This document shows, piece after piece, positions 43,139 to 51,765 of a stretch of 64,000 nt of DNA. The number at the start of each line of letters is the position of its first letter. The stretch's first letter is position 1. This stretch comes from Rahnella aquatilis CIP 78.65 = ATCC 33071 (GTDB lineage Bacteria; Pseudomonadota; Gammaproteobacteria; Enterobacterales; Enterobacteriaceae). The translations under genes and the position numbers were made by a program. A model generated the notes under the pieces. It worked only from the letters and a program-made list of their open reading frames with translations. It had not been told where the DNA came from and made no database searches. The stretch covers positions 1,798,001 through 1,862,000 of the forward strand of contig NC_016818.1 of assembly GCF_000241955.1 (NCBI RefSeq), read 5' to 3'.

Positions 43139-46100
43139 ACAAATTTAACCTTTCGGACTGGGCGCTCGAACATCGCTCTCTGGTCTGGTACTTCATTATT
43201 ATTTCGGCAGTGATTGGCTTCTTCTCTTATCAGGAACTGGGAAGAGAAGAAGACCCGGCTTTTACGATCAAAACGATGGTCATACAGGCGCAGTGGCCTG
43301 GGGCGACTGCGGAAGAAATGACAAACCAGGTAACAGATCGTATTGAGAAGAAGCTGCAGGAAATTGATACGTTAGACCACACCCGCAGTCAGACAACGGC
43401 GGGGCAAACCATCATTTTTGTGGATTTGAAGGAAGAAACGCCATCTAAGGACGTTCGCGCCGTCTGGCAGCGGATCCGAAATATGATGGCGGACATTCAG
43501 GGAGATTTTCCCGCCGGCATACAGGGGCCTTTTTTAAACGATCGTTTCGATGATGTGTTTGGCAATATTTATGCCTTTACCAGCGAAGGTATAAGCCAGC
43601 GTCAACTGCGTGATTATGTTAATGAGGCACAAAAGAAAGTGCTGACTATTCCCAACGTCGGCAAAGTTGAGATCCTGGGAGCTCAGGATGAAGTCATTTA
43701 TCTGGAGTTCAATCCACGTAAAAGTGCCGAACTGGGCGTGAGCCGCAGTCAAGTTATCGCCGCGCTGCAGGCGCAGAACGCCGTCACCGCTAGCGGGTTT
43801 ATCGAAGCCGGTTCGGACCGGATCGCACTGCGGGTCGATGGGGGGTTTGCGTCTGAGCAAAGCCTGCGGCAAATCAACCTGCGTATTAATAACCGGTTCT
43901 TCCCTCTCACCGATGTGGTCAATATTACGCGCGGTTATGTTGATCCGCCGACCTCGCTGTTTCGCTACAACGGTAAACCTGCCATCGCACTGGCGGTGGG
44001 CATTAAATCAGGCAGCAATTTGCTGGTGTTTGGGCGCGCGCTGGACCAGATGGTTGACAATATTGTGCACGACCTGCCTGCCGGCGTGTTTGTTTCAAAA
44101 GTCTCCGACCAGCCTGCCATTGTGGATGAGGCCGTCTCCGGATTTACCCGCGCGTTATTTGAGGCCGTCGTCATAGTACTGGCGATCAGTTTTATCAGCT
44201 TGGGTGTCCGGGCCGGTTTGGTGGTCGCCATTTCAATTCCGCTGGTACTGGCCATTACTTTCCTGGTGATGTATTACGCGGGTATTTCGTTGCAACGCAT
44301 CTCGCTGGGCGCATTGATCATTGCGTTAGGATTGTTAGTCGACGATGCGATGATTGCCACTGAAATGATGGTGGCGCGCCTGGAAATGGGCGACAGCCTC
44401 AGAAAGGCGGCCACGCATGTTTATACCTCCACTGCGTTTCCGATGTTGACGGGAACGCTGGTCACCGTAGCCAGTTTTATTCCTGTAGGATTTAACGCCA
44501 GCAATGCGGGCGAGTTCCTCTTTACGCTGTTTGTTGTCATTGCCGTATCGCTGATTGTCTCATGGGTCGTGGCAGTATTGATTGCGCCACTGCTGGGCGT
44601 GGCACTGCTGCCAAAAACGATTAAAAAGAAAGCGGAACATAAGAGCCGTACCGATAAAACCTTTTCCCGTATGTTGCACTGGTGTCTCCGCCACCGGTGG
44701 CTGACGATTGGTAGCGCCTGTGCGGCATTTATTCTCTCTGTTCTGGGCATGTCGCTGGTTCAGCATCAGTTTTTCCCCAGTTCAGACCGCCCTGAACTGA
44801 TTATTGACTGGAACCTGCCGCAGAACAGTTCTATCGATGAAACCAGCCGGCAAATGGCGCAGTTTGAGCGGGAAGAGCTGCAAAACAGCCCTGACGTGGA
44901 TCACTGGTCGAGCTATGTGGGCACCGGTGCTCCAAGATTTATCTTATCGTTTGACGTTCAGCCCTCGTCGTTGTCATTTGGCCAGACTGTCATTGTGGCA
45001 AAAGACATCAAAACGCGGGACCGTTTGCAGATAAAGTTCCGCACCTACTTAGCCCACACCTTCCCCGGCACCGACGCCTACGTCAAATTGCTGGATATCG
45101 GCCCGCCGGTTGGTAAGCCGGTACAGTACAGGGTAGCAGGACCGGATATTCAACAGGTGCGCAGCGAAGCACACAAACTGGCCGCCATCCTGGGACAGGA
45201 TCCTGCGCTGAACAATCTTGCCTTTGACTGGAATGAGCCTGCCCGGGTGGTCAGGGTCAACGTCCTGCAGGATAAGGCCCGCCAGATGGGAGTCTCATCG
45301 CAGGCAATCGCTCAGGCGATGAATGGTCTGGCTGGGGGGGAAGCGATCACACAGGTCCGGGACGATATCTATCTGATAAACGTATTATGGCGTGGTCAGG
45401 CAAAAGACCGCGGCTCAGTCGATGCATTGAGAGACCTCCAGCTTGATGGTGCTAATGGTCAGCAGATACCGTTATCTTCTGTCGCCACTTTCAGCTATCA
45501 GCTTGAGCAACCGACCATCTGGCGGCGTGACCGTGCGGCCACCATTACGCTCAAAGCGGGCGTGACCGGAGATATTCAACCGGCCACCATTGTGCAACGC
45601 CTTGAGCCAAAAGTAGAGGCGTTCCGGCAAAGCCTGCCTCAGGGATATTCTGTCGAGACGGGCGGGGCGGTTGAGGAGAGCGCGAAGTCACAGGCGCCGA
45701 TCGTGAAAGTAGTGCCCGCCATGCTGTTTGTCATTGCGACCATTTTGATGATCCAGTTGCAAAGTTTCCATCGTCTTTTTTTGGTCTTTTCCGTCGCACC
45801 GCTCGCGTTAATAGGCGTGGTAGCCGCGCTGCTGCTCAGTAACGCACCGCTGGGTTTCGTGGCCATACTGGGCGTGTTAGCGCTGGTCGGCATACTGATC
45901 CGCAACTCGGTTATCCTGGTGGTACATATCGACACGTTGCGGGCCGAGGGCTTAGCGCCCTGGCATGCAGTCGTGCAGGCAACCGAACATCGTATGCGCC
46001 CTATCATGTTAACGGCCGCAGCCGCAACGCTTGCACTTATCCCTATTGCGCGGGAAATATTCTGGGGGCCTATGGCGTACGCCATGATGGGCGGCATCAT

Positions 46101-46185
46101 TATTGGGACAGTCCTGACGCTGTTATTCCTTCCCGCGCTCTACGTCACGTGGTTCAAAATCCCACAAGAGGAGAAAGCAGAATGA
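43135..46185 (+). CDS. RND-family efflux pump, TriC-like
   Basis: 1016 residues, GTG start. Twelve membrane segments in two halves, with large periplasmic loops after TM1 and TM7. The hydrophobic runs at about 14-30, 335-490, 520-545 and 860-1005 are visible. The TM4 proton-relay motif reads LIIALGLLVDDAMIATEMM with the D-D pair (about 404-405). ELGREEDPAFTIKTM and PGATAEEM are the usual HAE-1 entry motifs. Drug or solvent export by proton antiport; substrate unknown. Confidence 0.92.
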   Translation: MNKFNLSDWALEHRSLVWYFIIISAVIGFFSYQELGREEDPAFTIKTMVIQAQWPGATAEEMTNQVTDRIEKKLQEIDTLDHTRSQTTAGQTIIFVDLKEETPSKDVRAVWQRIRNMMADIQGDFPAGIQGPFLNDRFDDVFGNIYAFTSEGISQRQLRDYVNEAQKKVLTIPNVGKVEILGAQDEVIYLEFNPRKSAELGVSRSQVIAALQAQNAVTASGFIEAGSDRIALRVDGGFASEQSLRQINLRINNRFFPLTDVVNITRGYVDPPTSLFRYNGKPAIALAVGIKSGSNLLVFGRALDQMVDNIVHDLPAGVFVSKVSDQPAIVDEAVSGFTRALFEAVVIVLAISFISLGVRAGLVVAISIPLVLAITFLVMYYAGISLQRISLGALIIALGLLVDDAMIATEMMVARLEMGDSLRKAATHVYTSTAFPMLTGTLVTVASFIPVGFNASNAGEFLFTLFVVIAVSLIVSWVVAVLIAPLLGVALLPKTIKKKAEHKSRTDKTFSRMLHWCLRHRWLTIGSACAAFILSVLGMSLVQHQFFPSSDRPELIIDWNLPQNSSIDETSRQMAQFEREELQNSPDVDHWSSYVGTGAPRFILSFDVQPSSLSFGQTVIVAKDIKTRDRLQIKFRTYLAHTFPGTDAYVKLLDIGPPVGKPVQYRVAGPDIQQVRSEAHKLAAILGQDPALNNLAFDWNEPARVVRVNVLQDKARQMGVSSQAIAQAMNGLAGGEAITQVRDDIYLINVLWRGQAKDRGSVDALRDLQLDGANGQQIPLSSVATFSYQLEQPTIWRRDRAATITLKAGVTGDIQPATIVQRLEPKVEAFRQSLPQGYSVETGGAVEESAKSQAPIVKVVPAMLFVIATILMIQLQSFHRLFLVFSVAPLALIGVVAALLLSNAPLGFVAILGVLALVGILIRNSVILVVHIDTLRAEGLAPWHAVVQATEHRMRPIMLTAAAATLALIPIAREIFWGPMAYAMMGGIIIGTVLTLLFLPALYVTWFKIPQEEKAE

Positions 46186-46252
46186 TTCGTTTGCTGATGT
46201 GTGCCGGCTCGAACAAAAGACCCTCTTTTACACTGAATCAGGTAGCAAAGGC

Positions 46253-47710
46253 ATGAGTTATTTTATTGTTTCCCGAACCCTGCGCTTATCCCGTCGCGCC
46301 CTGACGCCGGTCGCTGCAATGGTGTTCGCCACCTTGTTCACAGGTTGCACGTTAACGCCCGAGTATCATCGTCCCACTGCCCCCATGCCACCTGTGTGGC
46401 CAGTAAAGACTAAAACGAGCGTGTCAGACACGTCCGTTGCATCGATAACCTGGCAAACGTTATTCATAGATCCTAAGCTACGGCAGGTCGTTCAGCTAGC
46501 CTTGGACAATAATCGTGATTTGAGAATCGCGATTCTGAATATAGAGAAGGCCCAGGCGCAGTACCGGATACAGCGCTCAGCGCTGATGCCTCAGGTTGGA
46601 ATAACGGGAGCAGAACAAGCCCAGCGCACACCTGCGTCGGTATCTTACACGGGGATTGGTGGGGTAAGCCGAGGGTACAGTCTCGATGTCGGTATAAGCG
46701 CTTATGAGCTCGATCTTTTCGGGCGCATCCGTAGCCTGAAGGAAGAGGCTCAGCAGGATTACCTGTCGACAGCCTGGTCTCGACAGGCTACGCAGATAAG
46801 TCTGATCGCTGAAGTTGCGGGAAGCTATCTATCGCTGGCTGCAGACCAGGACCTGCAGCGTCTGGCACGGGATACATTGCGCAGCCGCCAGGAAGCATAC
46901 GATTTGCAAGAGAGCCTGACCAGCGTCGGTAAATCCTCCCAACTGCCGTTGCATCAGGCTGAAAGTGAGCTCGAGAGCGCCCGCTTCCAGTCCCTTCTTG
47001 CCGATAAGCAAGTGATGTCAGACAGTAATGCGCTGGCTTTACTGGTAGGCACACCTTTACCCGCAAACCTGTTGCCTTCAACAGACTCATTAGCGCACAT
47101 GATCAGTGATAAGACTTTATCTGCGGGCCTCCCCTCTGATTTGCTGCAACAACGCCCTGATATCGTTTCAACAGAACATAGTTTACTGGCTGCTAATGCT
47201 GACATCGGTGCAGCACGTGCGGCGTTCTTCCCAAGCATTAGCCTGACAACTTCTGCTGGGCGTGCGAGTAACGCCCTAGGGGAACTTTTTGACGCGGGTG
47301 GGCAAAGCTGGGGTTTTGCGCCTCAGGTTAATCTGCCCATTTTCAGTGGCGGACGGCTGATGGCTCAATTAGAGACCTCCAAAGTTGAACGTGACATTGC
47401 GGTGGCAGAGTATGAGAAATCTGTTCAAACCGCTTTTCGTGAGGTTTCGGATGCGCTAGCAGAACGCAGCGTGGTTGATGATGAAACCCAGGCGCAGCAA
47501 AAGAATGTCCAGGCTGCTCAGGCAGCATTTGACTTCGTTCAGATTCAGTATGCTAACGGTGCGACGGACTACCTGAATGTGCTGGATGCGCAGCGGACAT
47601 TATTCTCTGCGCAACAGTCTCTGATTCAGAGCAGACTTTCGCAGCAAAACAGTCTAATTACCCTTTACAAGGCCTTGGGAGGAGGGTGGGAGCGTGGAGC
47701 TGTAGACTAG
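46253..47710 (+). CDS. Outer-membrane factor lipoprotein (NodT/OprM family)
   Basis: 485 residues from the ATG at 46253; an upstream in-frame start (46199) has no support. The signal peptide has lipobox FTGC, followed by TLTPEYHRP, the usual OMF start. Two TolC-type repeats are seen: LDNNRDLRIAILNIEKA, SAYELDLFGRIRSL, LLQQRPDIVSTEHSLLAANADIGAARAAFFPSI, VNLPIFSGGRL. It completes the tripartite pump and is 67 bp after the pump gene. Confidence 0.9.
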   Translation: MSYFIVSRTLRLSRRALTPVAAMVFATLFTGCTLTPEYHRPTAPMPPVWPVKTKTSVSDTSVASITWQTLFIDPKLRQVVQLALDNNRDLRIAILNIEKAQAQYRIQRSALMPQVGITGAEQAQRTPASVSYTGIGGVSRGYSLDVGISAYELDLFGRIRSLKEEAQQDYLSTAWSRQATQISLIAEVAGSYLSLAADQDLQRLARDTLRSRQEAYDLQESLTSVGKSSQLPLHQAESELESARFQSLLADKQVMSDSNALALLVGTPLPANLLPSTDSLAHMISDKTLSAGLPSDLLQQRPDIVSTEHSLLAANADIGAARAAFFPSISLTTSAGRASNALGELFDAGGQSWGFAPQVNLPIFSGGRLMAQLETSKVERDIAVAEYEKSVQTAFREVSDALAERSVVDDETQAQQKNVQAAQAAFDFVQIQYANGATDYLNVLDAQRTLFSAQQSLIQSRLSQQNSLITLYKALGGGWERGAVD

Positions 47711-47787
47711 CGGACCCTGCCATGTACGGCTGTTTACGTGCAGGCTAAGTATATTGCGCACTTCGCCTGCATGTTCATAAGTTCGGA

Positions 47788-48270
47788 TTAAACGGATTTA
47801 ATTGATTCCAATCCATTGAAATCTTGTAAAAATTTTTTCAATAATCTTTCCAATTCTATGCGGTCTTCATTTAGCCAGCTATTGAAGACGTCGTTATAAA
47901 TGAGAGCTCGCGTATGATCGATTTTATCTGTCATCATTTTTCCTTCAGGCGTGACTACTGCTTCGTTAATTCGCTTATCTTTAACATTTTTCTGTCGGTA
48001 GGTTAGACCTATTTGCTCGAGTTTAGTTATCTGACGGCTCACCGTCGTGTAATCCCGGCCCACCCGGTCAGCGAGTTCTCCTACGCCTACAGGCCCAAAG
48101 CGGCCGATCAGGACCAGCAATGGAAACAATGCTCGATCAATATTAATACCGGAGTTTTTTATCATTATTTCATCACGTTGCGGCCGATTAAAAGTACCGA
48201 CAATAGCCAGCAACGTATCATGTAAGTCATCAAAATTATCGTTTTTATGTGTATTCTGCACTCTTTTCAT
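47788..48270 (-). CDS. MarR-family regulator
   Basis: 160 residues from the ATG at 48270 (AGGA eight bases upstream). Winged helix VGVGELADRVGRDYTTVSRQITKLEQIGLTYR then KDKRINEAVVTPEGK (wing). Divergent from the quinone-oxidoreductase-like gene with a 17-bp palindrome between. Probably controls both genes in response to a phenolic or redox signal. Confidence 0.87.
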   Translation of the reverse strand: MKRVQNTHKNDNFDDLHDTLLAIVGTFNRPQRDEIMIKNSGINIDRALFPLLVLIGRFGPVGVGELADRVGRDYTTVSRQITKLEQIGLTYRQKNVKDKRINEAVVTPEGKMMTDKIDHTRALIYNDVFNSWLNEDRIELERLLKKFLQDFNGLESIKSV

Positions 48271-48296
48271 TGACGGCATCCTGGAACGTGGATAAT

Positions 48297-48313
48297 ATGT
48301 GTATTATACACAT
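48297..48313. promoter_or_regulatory. Predicted MarR operator
   Basis: ATGTGTATTATACACAT, a perfect palindrome with 8-bp arms and a 1-bp centre, in the 70-bp gap between marR-type gene and oxidoreductase gene. Confidence 0.78.
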
Positions 48314-48340
48314 CTATTTCTTTAACTAAAGGTTAACTCA

Positions 48341-49276
48341 ATGAAAGCAGCACTTGTTAATGGCAAAGGCGAAACCCCGATTTACGGTGATTTTATGGAT
48401 CCACAGGAAGATGAGCAGCATTTTGTGGTCAATGTTAAAGCCGCCGCAATCAGTCAACTGGCTAAGGCACGGGCCGCCGGAATACACTACAGCTCAGTAA
48501 CTGAATATCCGTTTATACCCGGAATTGATGGTGCAGGTTATCTGACTAACGGTGAGCCGGTCTATTTTTTCTCATTGAGCTCCCCTTTTGGCAGTATGGC
48601 TGAGCTGAGCCTGGTAACGCCTAAAAGTATTGTGCCGCTCCCGGCAACACTTGATCTCTCAATGGCAGCCGCTATTGGTAATCCAGGAATGTCATCCTGG
48701 GCGGCATTAACGCGCAAAGCACAGTTGCGCGCAGGAGAAACTGTTCTTATAAATGGTGCGACAGGCACCTCAGGAGGGCTGGCTGTGCGTATCGCTCGTC
48801 ACCTGGGTGCGGGGAAAATCATTGCGACTGGGCGTAACACTGAAGAACTGGCGAAACTTTGTACTCAGGGGGCTGATATCACGCTTACGTTGGATGAGTT
48901 ACCGCATGAACTCCCGGCCCTTATGAAACAGGGTGTTGATGTCGTGTTGGATTATCTCTGGGGGCACAGTGCTCTTGGCATTATGAAATCCGCCTCTGAC
49001 GGAGGTGCTAGGTTGGTGCGTTTTGTGCAGATCGGCTCATTAAGTGGGCAAGAAATATCATTACATAGCAAATTATTACGCTCATCAGGATTGACCATGA
49101 TGGGGAGCGGGCTTGGCAGCGTATCTAATACTGAACTGGTCGCTTCGGTTGGAGAACTATTACAAGCCGCTGCTTTGAATGATTTCTCAGTCCCGTTTAG
49201 TATTCGGCCGTTAAGCGAAGTAAACGACGCCTGGAACAAGGATGACAGTCGTTGTCGTACTGTTTTCAATATCTGA
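48341..49276 (+). CDS. Zinc-independent medium-chain dehydrogenase/quinone oxidoreductase-like
   Basis: 311 residues. N-terminal GroES-like domain (AAAISQLAKARAAGIHYS, FIPGIDGAGYL), Rossmann fold with VLINGATGTSGGLAVRIARHLGA (about 135-157), DVVLDYLWG. Zinc ligands of alcohol dehydrogenases are absent, as in QOR/MDR enzymes. It would reduce a quinone or enone with NADPH in the cytoplasm. Divergent from a MarR regulator, a usual pairing for electrophile response. Confidence 0.85.
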   Translation: MKAALVNGKGETPIYGDFMDPQEDEQHFVVNVKAAAISQLAKARAAGIHYSSVTEYPFIPGIDGAGYLTNGEPVYFFSLSSPFGSMAELSLVTPKSIVPLPATLDLSMAAAIGNPGMSSWAALTRKAQLRAGETVLINGATGTSGGLAVRIARHLGAGKIIATGRNTEELAKLCTQGADITLTLDELPHELPALMKQGVDVVLDYLWGHSALGIMKSASDGGARLVRFVQIGSLSGQEISLHSKLLRSSGLTMMGSGLGSVSNTELVASVGELLQAAALNDFSVPFSIRPLSEVNDAWNKDDSRCRTVFNI

Positions 49277-49732
49277 TATTAAAAATACGATCTGGTACTT
49301 AACAATTCCTAGTAATTTCCACTTCGCTCGTGAATAAATGGAAATTTCTGCTGAGATACTTATTGGCTCATAACAGTTTTTGAGAAGGTGGGCCATTATC
49401 GTAATAGGCGGATGAGAAATCAGATAATCAGTTGAAATACCCTTATAAGGAAAAATATGAATATAAAAATCATCACGATTTCCTTTAGGTAATTCTGATA
49501 GCACTTTTTCTACTGGCAGTCTGCAATGTCCGCTGCTCGCTCATAACAGACCTAATCCGTTTCCGTGGATAGTTCTGTATGAGAAGCGGATCTCACACTT
49601 TGGATTCACTCAGGACATTTTACCTGAAGATGTTAATAAACGGTTTAGCAATTAGTCCGAATTGAAGCCAGAAAAATGCCGTAACAGTACAGACTGATAC
49701 GGCTATTTTTGTGGTTTATTTTATCAGAGGGG
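49277..49732. other. Spacer beside the integrase
   Basis: 455 bases between the oxidoreductase and the integrase, both ending here. Carries an inverted copy of the ATGAGCGA repeat at 49524-49549. No convincing gene. Confidence 0.5.
49524..49549 (-). repeat. Dispersed repeat, ATGAGCGA-type half (inverted)
   Basis: The minus strand reads TGTTATGAGCGAGCAGCGGA followed by CATTG, the same as the half near 15507 and 5557. The only clear copy seen outside the 5-18 kb cargo. Confidence 0.6.
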
Positions 49733-51001
49733 TTATAACATTGTGCAACTGATTTCCTTCCCACAAATATAAGGCGGCACATACTGTTTCGGGCACATAT
49801 CCAGATAATCCGACCACCACTGCATCATCGCTTTACGGGCATCGAGATATTCTGCTTTATGGATGTAAGCCGCTCGAACGCTGTTACGCTCCTGGTGACT
49901 CATCTGCCGTTCAACCGCATCCTGTGCCCATAGGCCAGACTCCATTAGGGCACTACAGGCCATTGCCCGTAATCCGTGGCCGCAGATTTCATTTTTTGTG
50001 TCATATCTCATCAGGCGCAACGCCTTGTTGACGGTGTTTTCACACATTGGCTTATACGGATTATGGTCACCGGGGAATATCAACACGCGATGACCGGATA
50101 TTTCCCGTATCTGTTTCAGAATAGCGATGGACTGACGGGAGAGTGGAACGATATGTGGAGTGCGCATTTTTGCACCACGCTCAGAGTAGCGGACACCGGG
50201 GATGGCCTCGCGAGTGGCAGGAATGGTCCAGATTCTATTTTTGAAATCGATCTCAGACCAACAGGCGAAACGCAGCTCGCTGGAACGGATGAATAGGTGA
50301 AGGGTGAGTAATACGGCCAGGCGGGTTAACTCTCGTCCTTGCTGGTAGTCCTCAATGCGAGCCAACAGTTCCGGTAGTCGTTCCAGCGGAAGGGCGGGGT
50401 AGTGACGTTTAACGGGCGGGGCAATAATACCCTCCAGATTTGCTGCCGGATTGTTCTTTATCAAATCCTGATGTATGGCATGACGCATGATGTTGCACAT
50501 ATGCTGCCGGGTACGTGCTGCGACTTCCAGCAGACCTTTTTGCTCAATGCCTTTCAGCAGGTCGATAAAGTGACGAGGTTTCAGTTCAGCTACCGGCAAG
50601 TGTCCAATCACAGGGAATATATGATTGTTCATGCTGGCAAGCAGACGGGAGGCGTGGTTCTCTGACCATGTTCGGTTGCTTTTATGCCAGTCCAGTGCCA
50701 CATACTTGAAAGTTTTTTCTGGCGAGGAAGTGGCTCTTTCAGCAGAGCGCTGTTGTGCTGGATTGATATTCTGCGCCAGCAATTTACGGATACCATCACG
50801 CTGTTGACGAGCATCAGCCAAAGACACGTCCGGGTAGGCGCCTAAGCCAAGGCGGGATTCTTTACCATCGATACGATATTTGAGATACCAGAGACGTGAA
50901 CCGCCTGGATTAACTAAAAGATACAGACCGTGAGAATCGGAAATTTTGAAGGGTTTTTCGGATGGTTTTAAGTTGCGGATTTTTGAGTCATTAAGAGACA
51001 T
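49733..51001 (-). CDS. int: P4-type tyrosine integrase of the ICE
   Basis: 422 residues. N-terminal DUF4102 arm-binding domain (KIRNLKPSEKPFKISD, GLYLLVNPGGSRLWYLKYR), core-binding domain and catalytic domain. Catalytic residues are R in RSSELRF, HGLR in CGHGLRAM, H in MSHQERN and Y in AAYIHKAEYLDAR (Y of AAY or EYLDAR). It lies 160 bases from the tRNA-Asn 3' end and reads away from it. It would integrate and excise the element at the 17-bp core in tRNA-Asn. Confidence 0.93.
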   Translation of the reverse strand: MSLNDSKIRNLKPSEKPFKISDSHGLYLLVNPGGSRLWYLKYRIDGKESRLGLGAYPDVSLADARQQRDGIRKLLAQNINPAQQRSAERATSSPEKTFKYVALDWHKSNRTWSENHASRLLASMNNHIFPVIGHLPVAELKPRHFIDLLKGIEQKGLLEVAARTRQHMCNIMRHAIHQDLIKNNPAANLEGIIAPPVKRHYPALPLERLPELLARIEDYQQGRELTRLAVLLTLHLFIRSSELRFACWSEIDFKNRIWTIPATREAIPGVRYSERGAKMRTPHIVPLSRQSIAILKQIREISGHRVLIFPGDHNPYKPMCENTVNKALRLMRYDTKNEICGHGLRAMACSALMESGLWAQDAVERQMSHQERNSVRAAYIHKAEYLDARKAMMQWWSDYLDMCPKQYVPPYICGKEISCTML

Positions 51002-51161
51002 TTGGGGGTCACTCCGTCATCGAACCAACATGACCCCAAATCTGACCACCAAATTCTCCCGATGCGGAGGGAAAACTAAAAATGCATCGGGAAGATTTTT
51101 CGCGCTAACTTATTGAATCTAAATCACATAAGGATTCGCAAAGCGGCATGAAAACAAGAAT

Positions 51162-51178
51162 TTGGCTCCTCTGACTGG
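51162..51178 (-). other. Attachment-site core at the ICE-chromosome junction
   Basis: Minus strand CCAGTCAGAGGAGCCAA, the last bases of tRNA-Asn plus one. This is the 17-bp direct repeat known for HPI/ICEKp at tRNA-Asn. The partner copy must lie left of base 1. Confidence 0.8.
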
Positions 51179-51238
51179 ACTCGAACCAGTGACATACGGA
51201 TTAACAGTCCGCCGTTCTACCGACTGAACTACAGAGGA
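51163..51238 (-). tRNA. asn: tRNA-Asn (GTT)
   Basis: 76 bases on the minus strand. Acceptor ends TCCTCTG and CAGAGGA pair, the D arm is AGTTCAGTCGGTAGAAC, the anticodon loop is CTGTTAATC with GTT, the T arm carries GGTTCGAGTCC, and CCA is encoded. It looks identical to the E. coli asparagine tRNA from memory. It is restored by the element's own 3' end after integration. Confidence 0.97.
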
Positions 51239-51516
51239 ATCGTTGGAACGGGGCGAATAATAGCGACTGCCTGTGGGCATGTCAAAGGGGAAACTGTATA
51301 AATGCGTGCGTTTGCTGATACTTTAGTCAAGTTGTTGAGAATAGAGTCAAAAAGTCGCGTTTTTATATCCAGACGGGCCTTTTGCGGCCTTAACGTAATG
51401 CGTGGCAAGCGCGGGGGTATTCAGGGGCGCATGGTGCTGGCGGGTTGTAAATACCGGCCCGTGAAGCGCCATCGCTGTTATTAACCCTGCTAATTTATAA
51501 GGATGACCGATAAGAA

Positions 51517-51533
51517 TGCATGATATTGGTGCA
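51517..51533. promoter_or_regulatory. NtrC-type binding site upstream of nac
   Basis: TGCATGATATTGGTGCA matches the NtrC pattern TGCACY-N5-GGTGCA with two changes in one arm. It lies about 150 bp upstream of the sigma-54 promoter, an enhancer position. Confidence 0.72.
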
Positions 51534-51671
51534 GGCTTCTTTCGTAGCGCATTTAATTATTCGCCGTTTCCTCCCCGTCATCTGTTTCTCATTGATCCCG
51601 CGTAATAGTTTTCTCTTATATTTTGTGGTCTTAGTACCGGAGACGGGCGTTTTTAAGCGGTATGCCGGAGA

Positions 51672-51690
51672 TTGGCGTAAATCTTGCTTT
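51672..51690 (+). promoter_or_regulatory. Sigma-54 promoter of nac
   Basis: TTGGCGTAAATCTTGCTTT has GG at 51674-51675 and GC at 51686-51687, the invariant GG-N10-GC spacing of the -24/-12 class. It is 76 bases before the nac ATG. Confidence 0.8.
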
Positions 51691-51765
51691 TATCAGTCAC
51701 ACTTATTATTCACATCAACAATGGCAGCCCAGGGTTATCCCTTTTCGCGCAAGATGGAGACAGAG

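Larger units (their letters stand above)
1..51178. mobile_element. Integrative conjugative element (right part), inserted at tRNA-Asn
   Basis: The stretch ends at an integrase gene that abuts the 3' end of tRNA-Asn. It contains a relaxase, a coupling protein, a full VirB-type secretion system, an antirestriction gene and large cargo blocks of contrasting base composition. The 17-bp core CCAGTCAGAGGAGCCAA at 51162-51178 (minus strand) is the repeat known from HPI and ICEKp elements. The other attachment site is not visible, so the element continues beyond base 1. Similarity to ICEKp1 in integration site, MobB/MobC and VirB content is from knowledge of that family and was not compared by alignment. 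Confidence 0.88.

Noticed and set aside
51302..51765. Nac start further upstream (51520) giving a longer protein
   Set aside because: The extension would cover the sigma-54 promoter, and a good ribosome site fits the ATG at 51766 with the conserved N-terminus.
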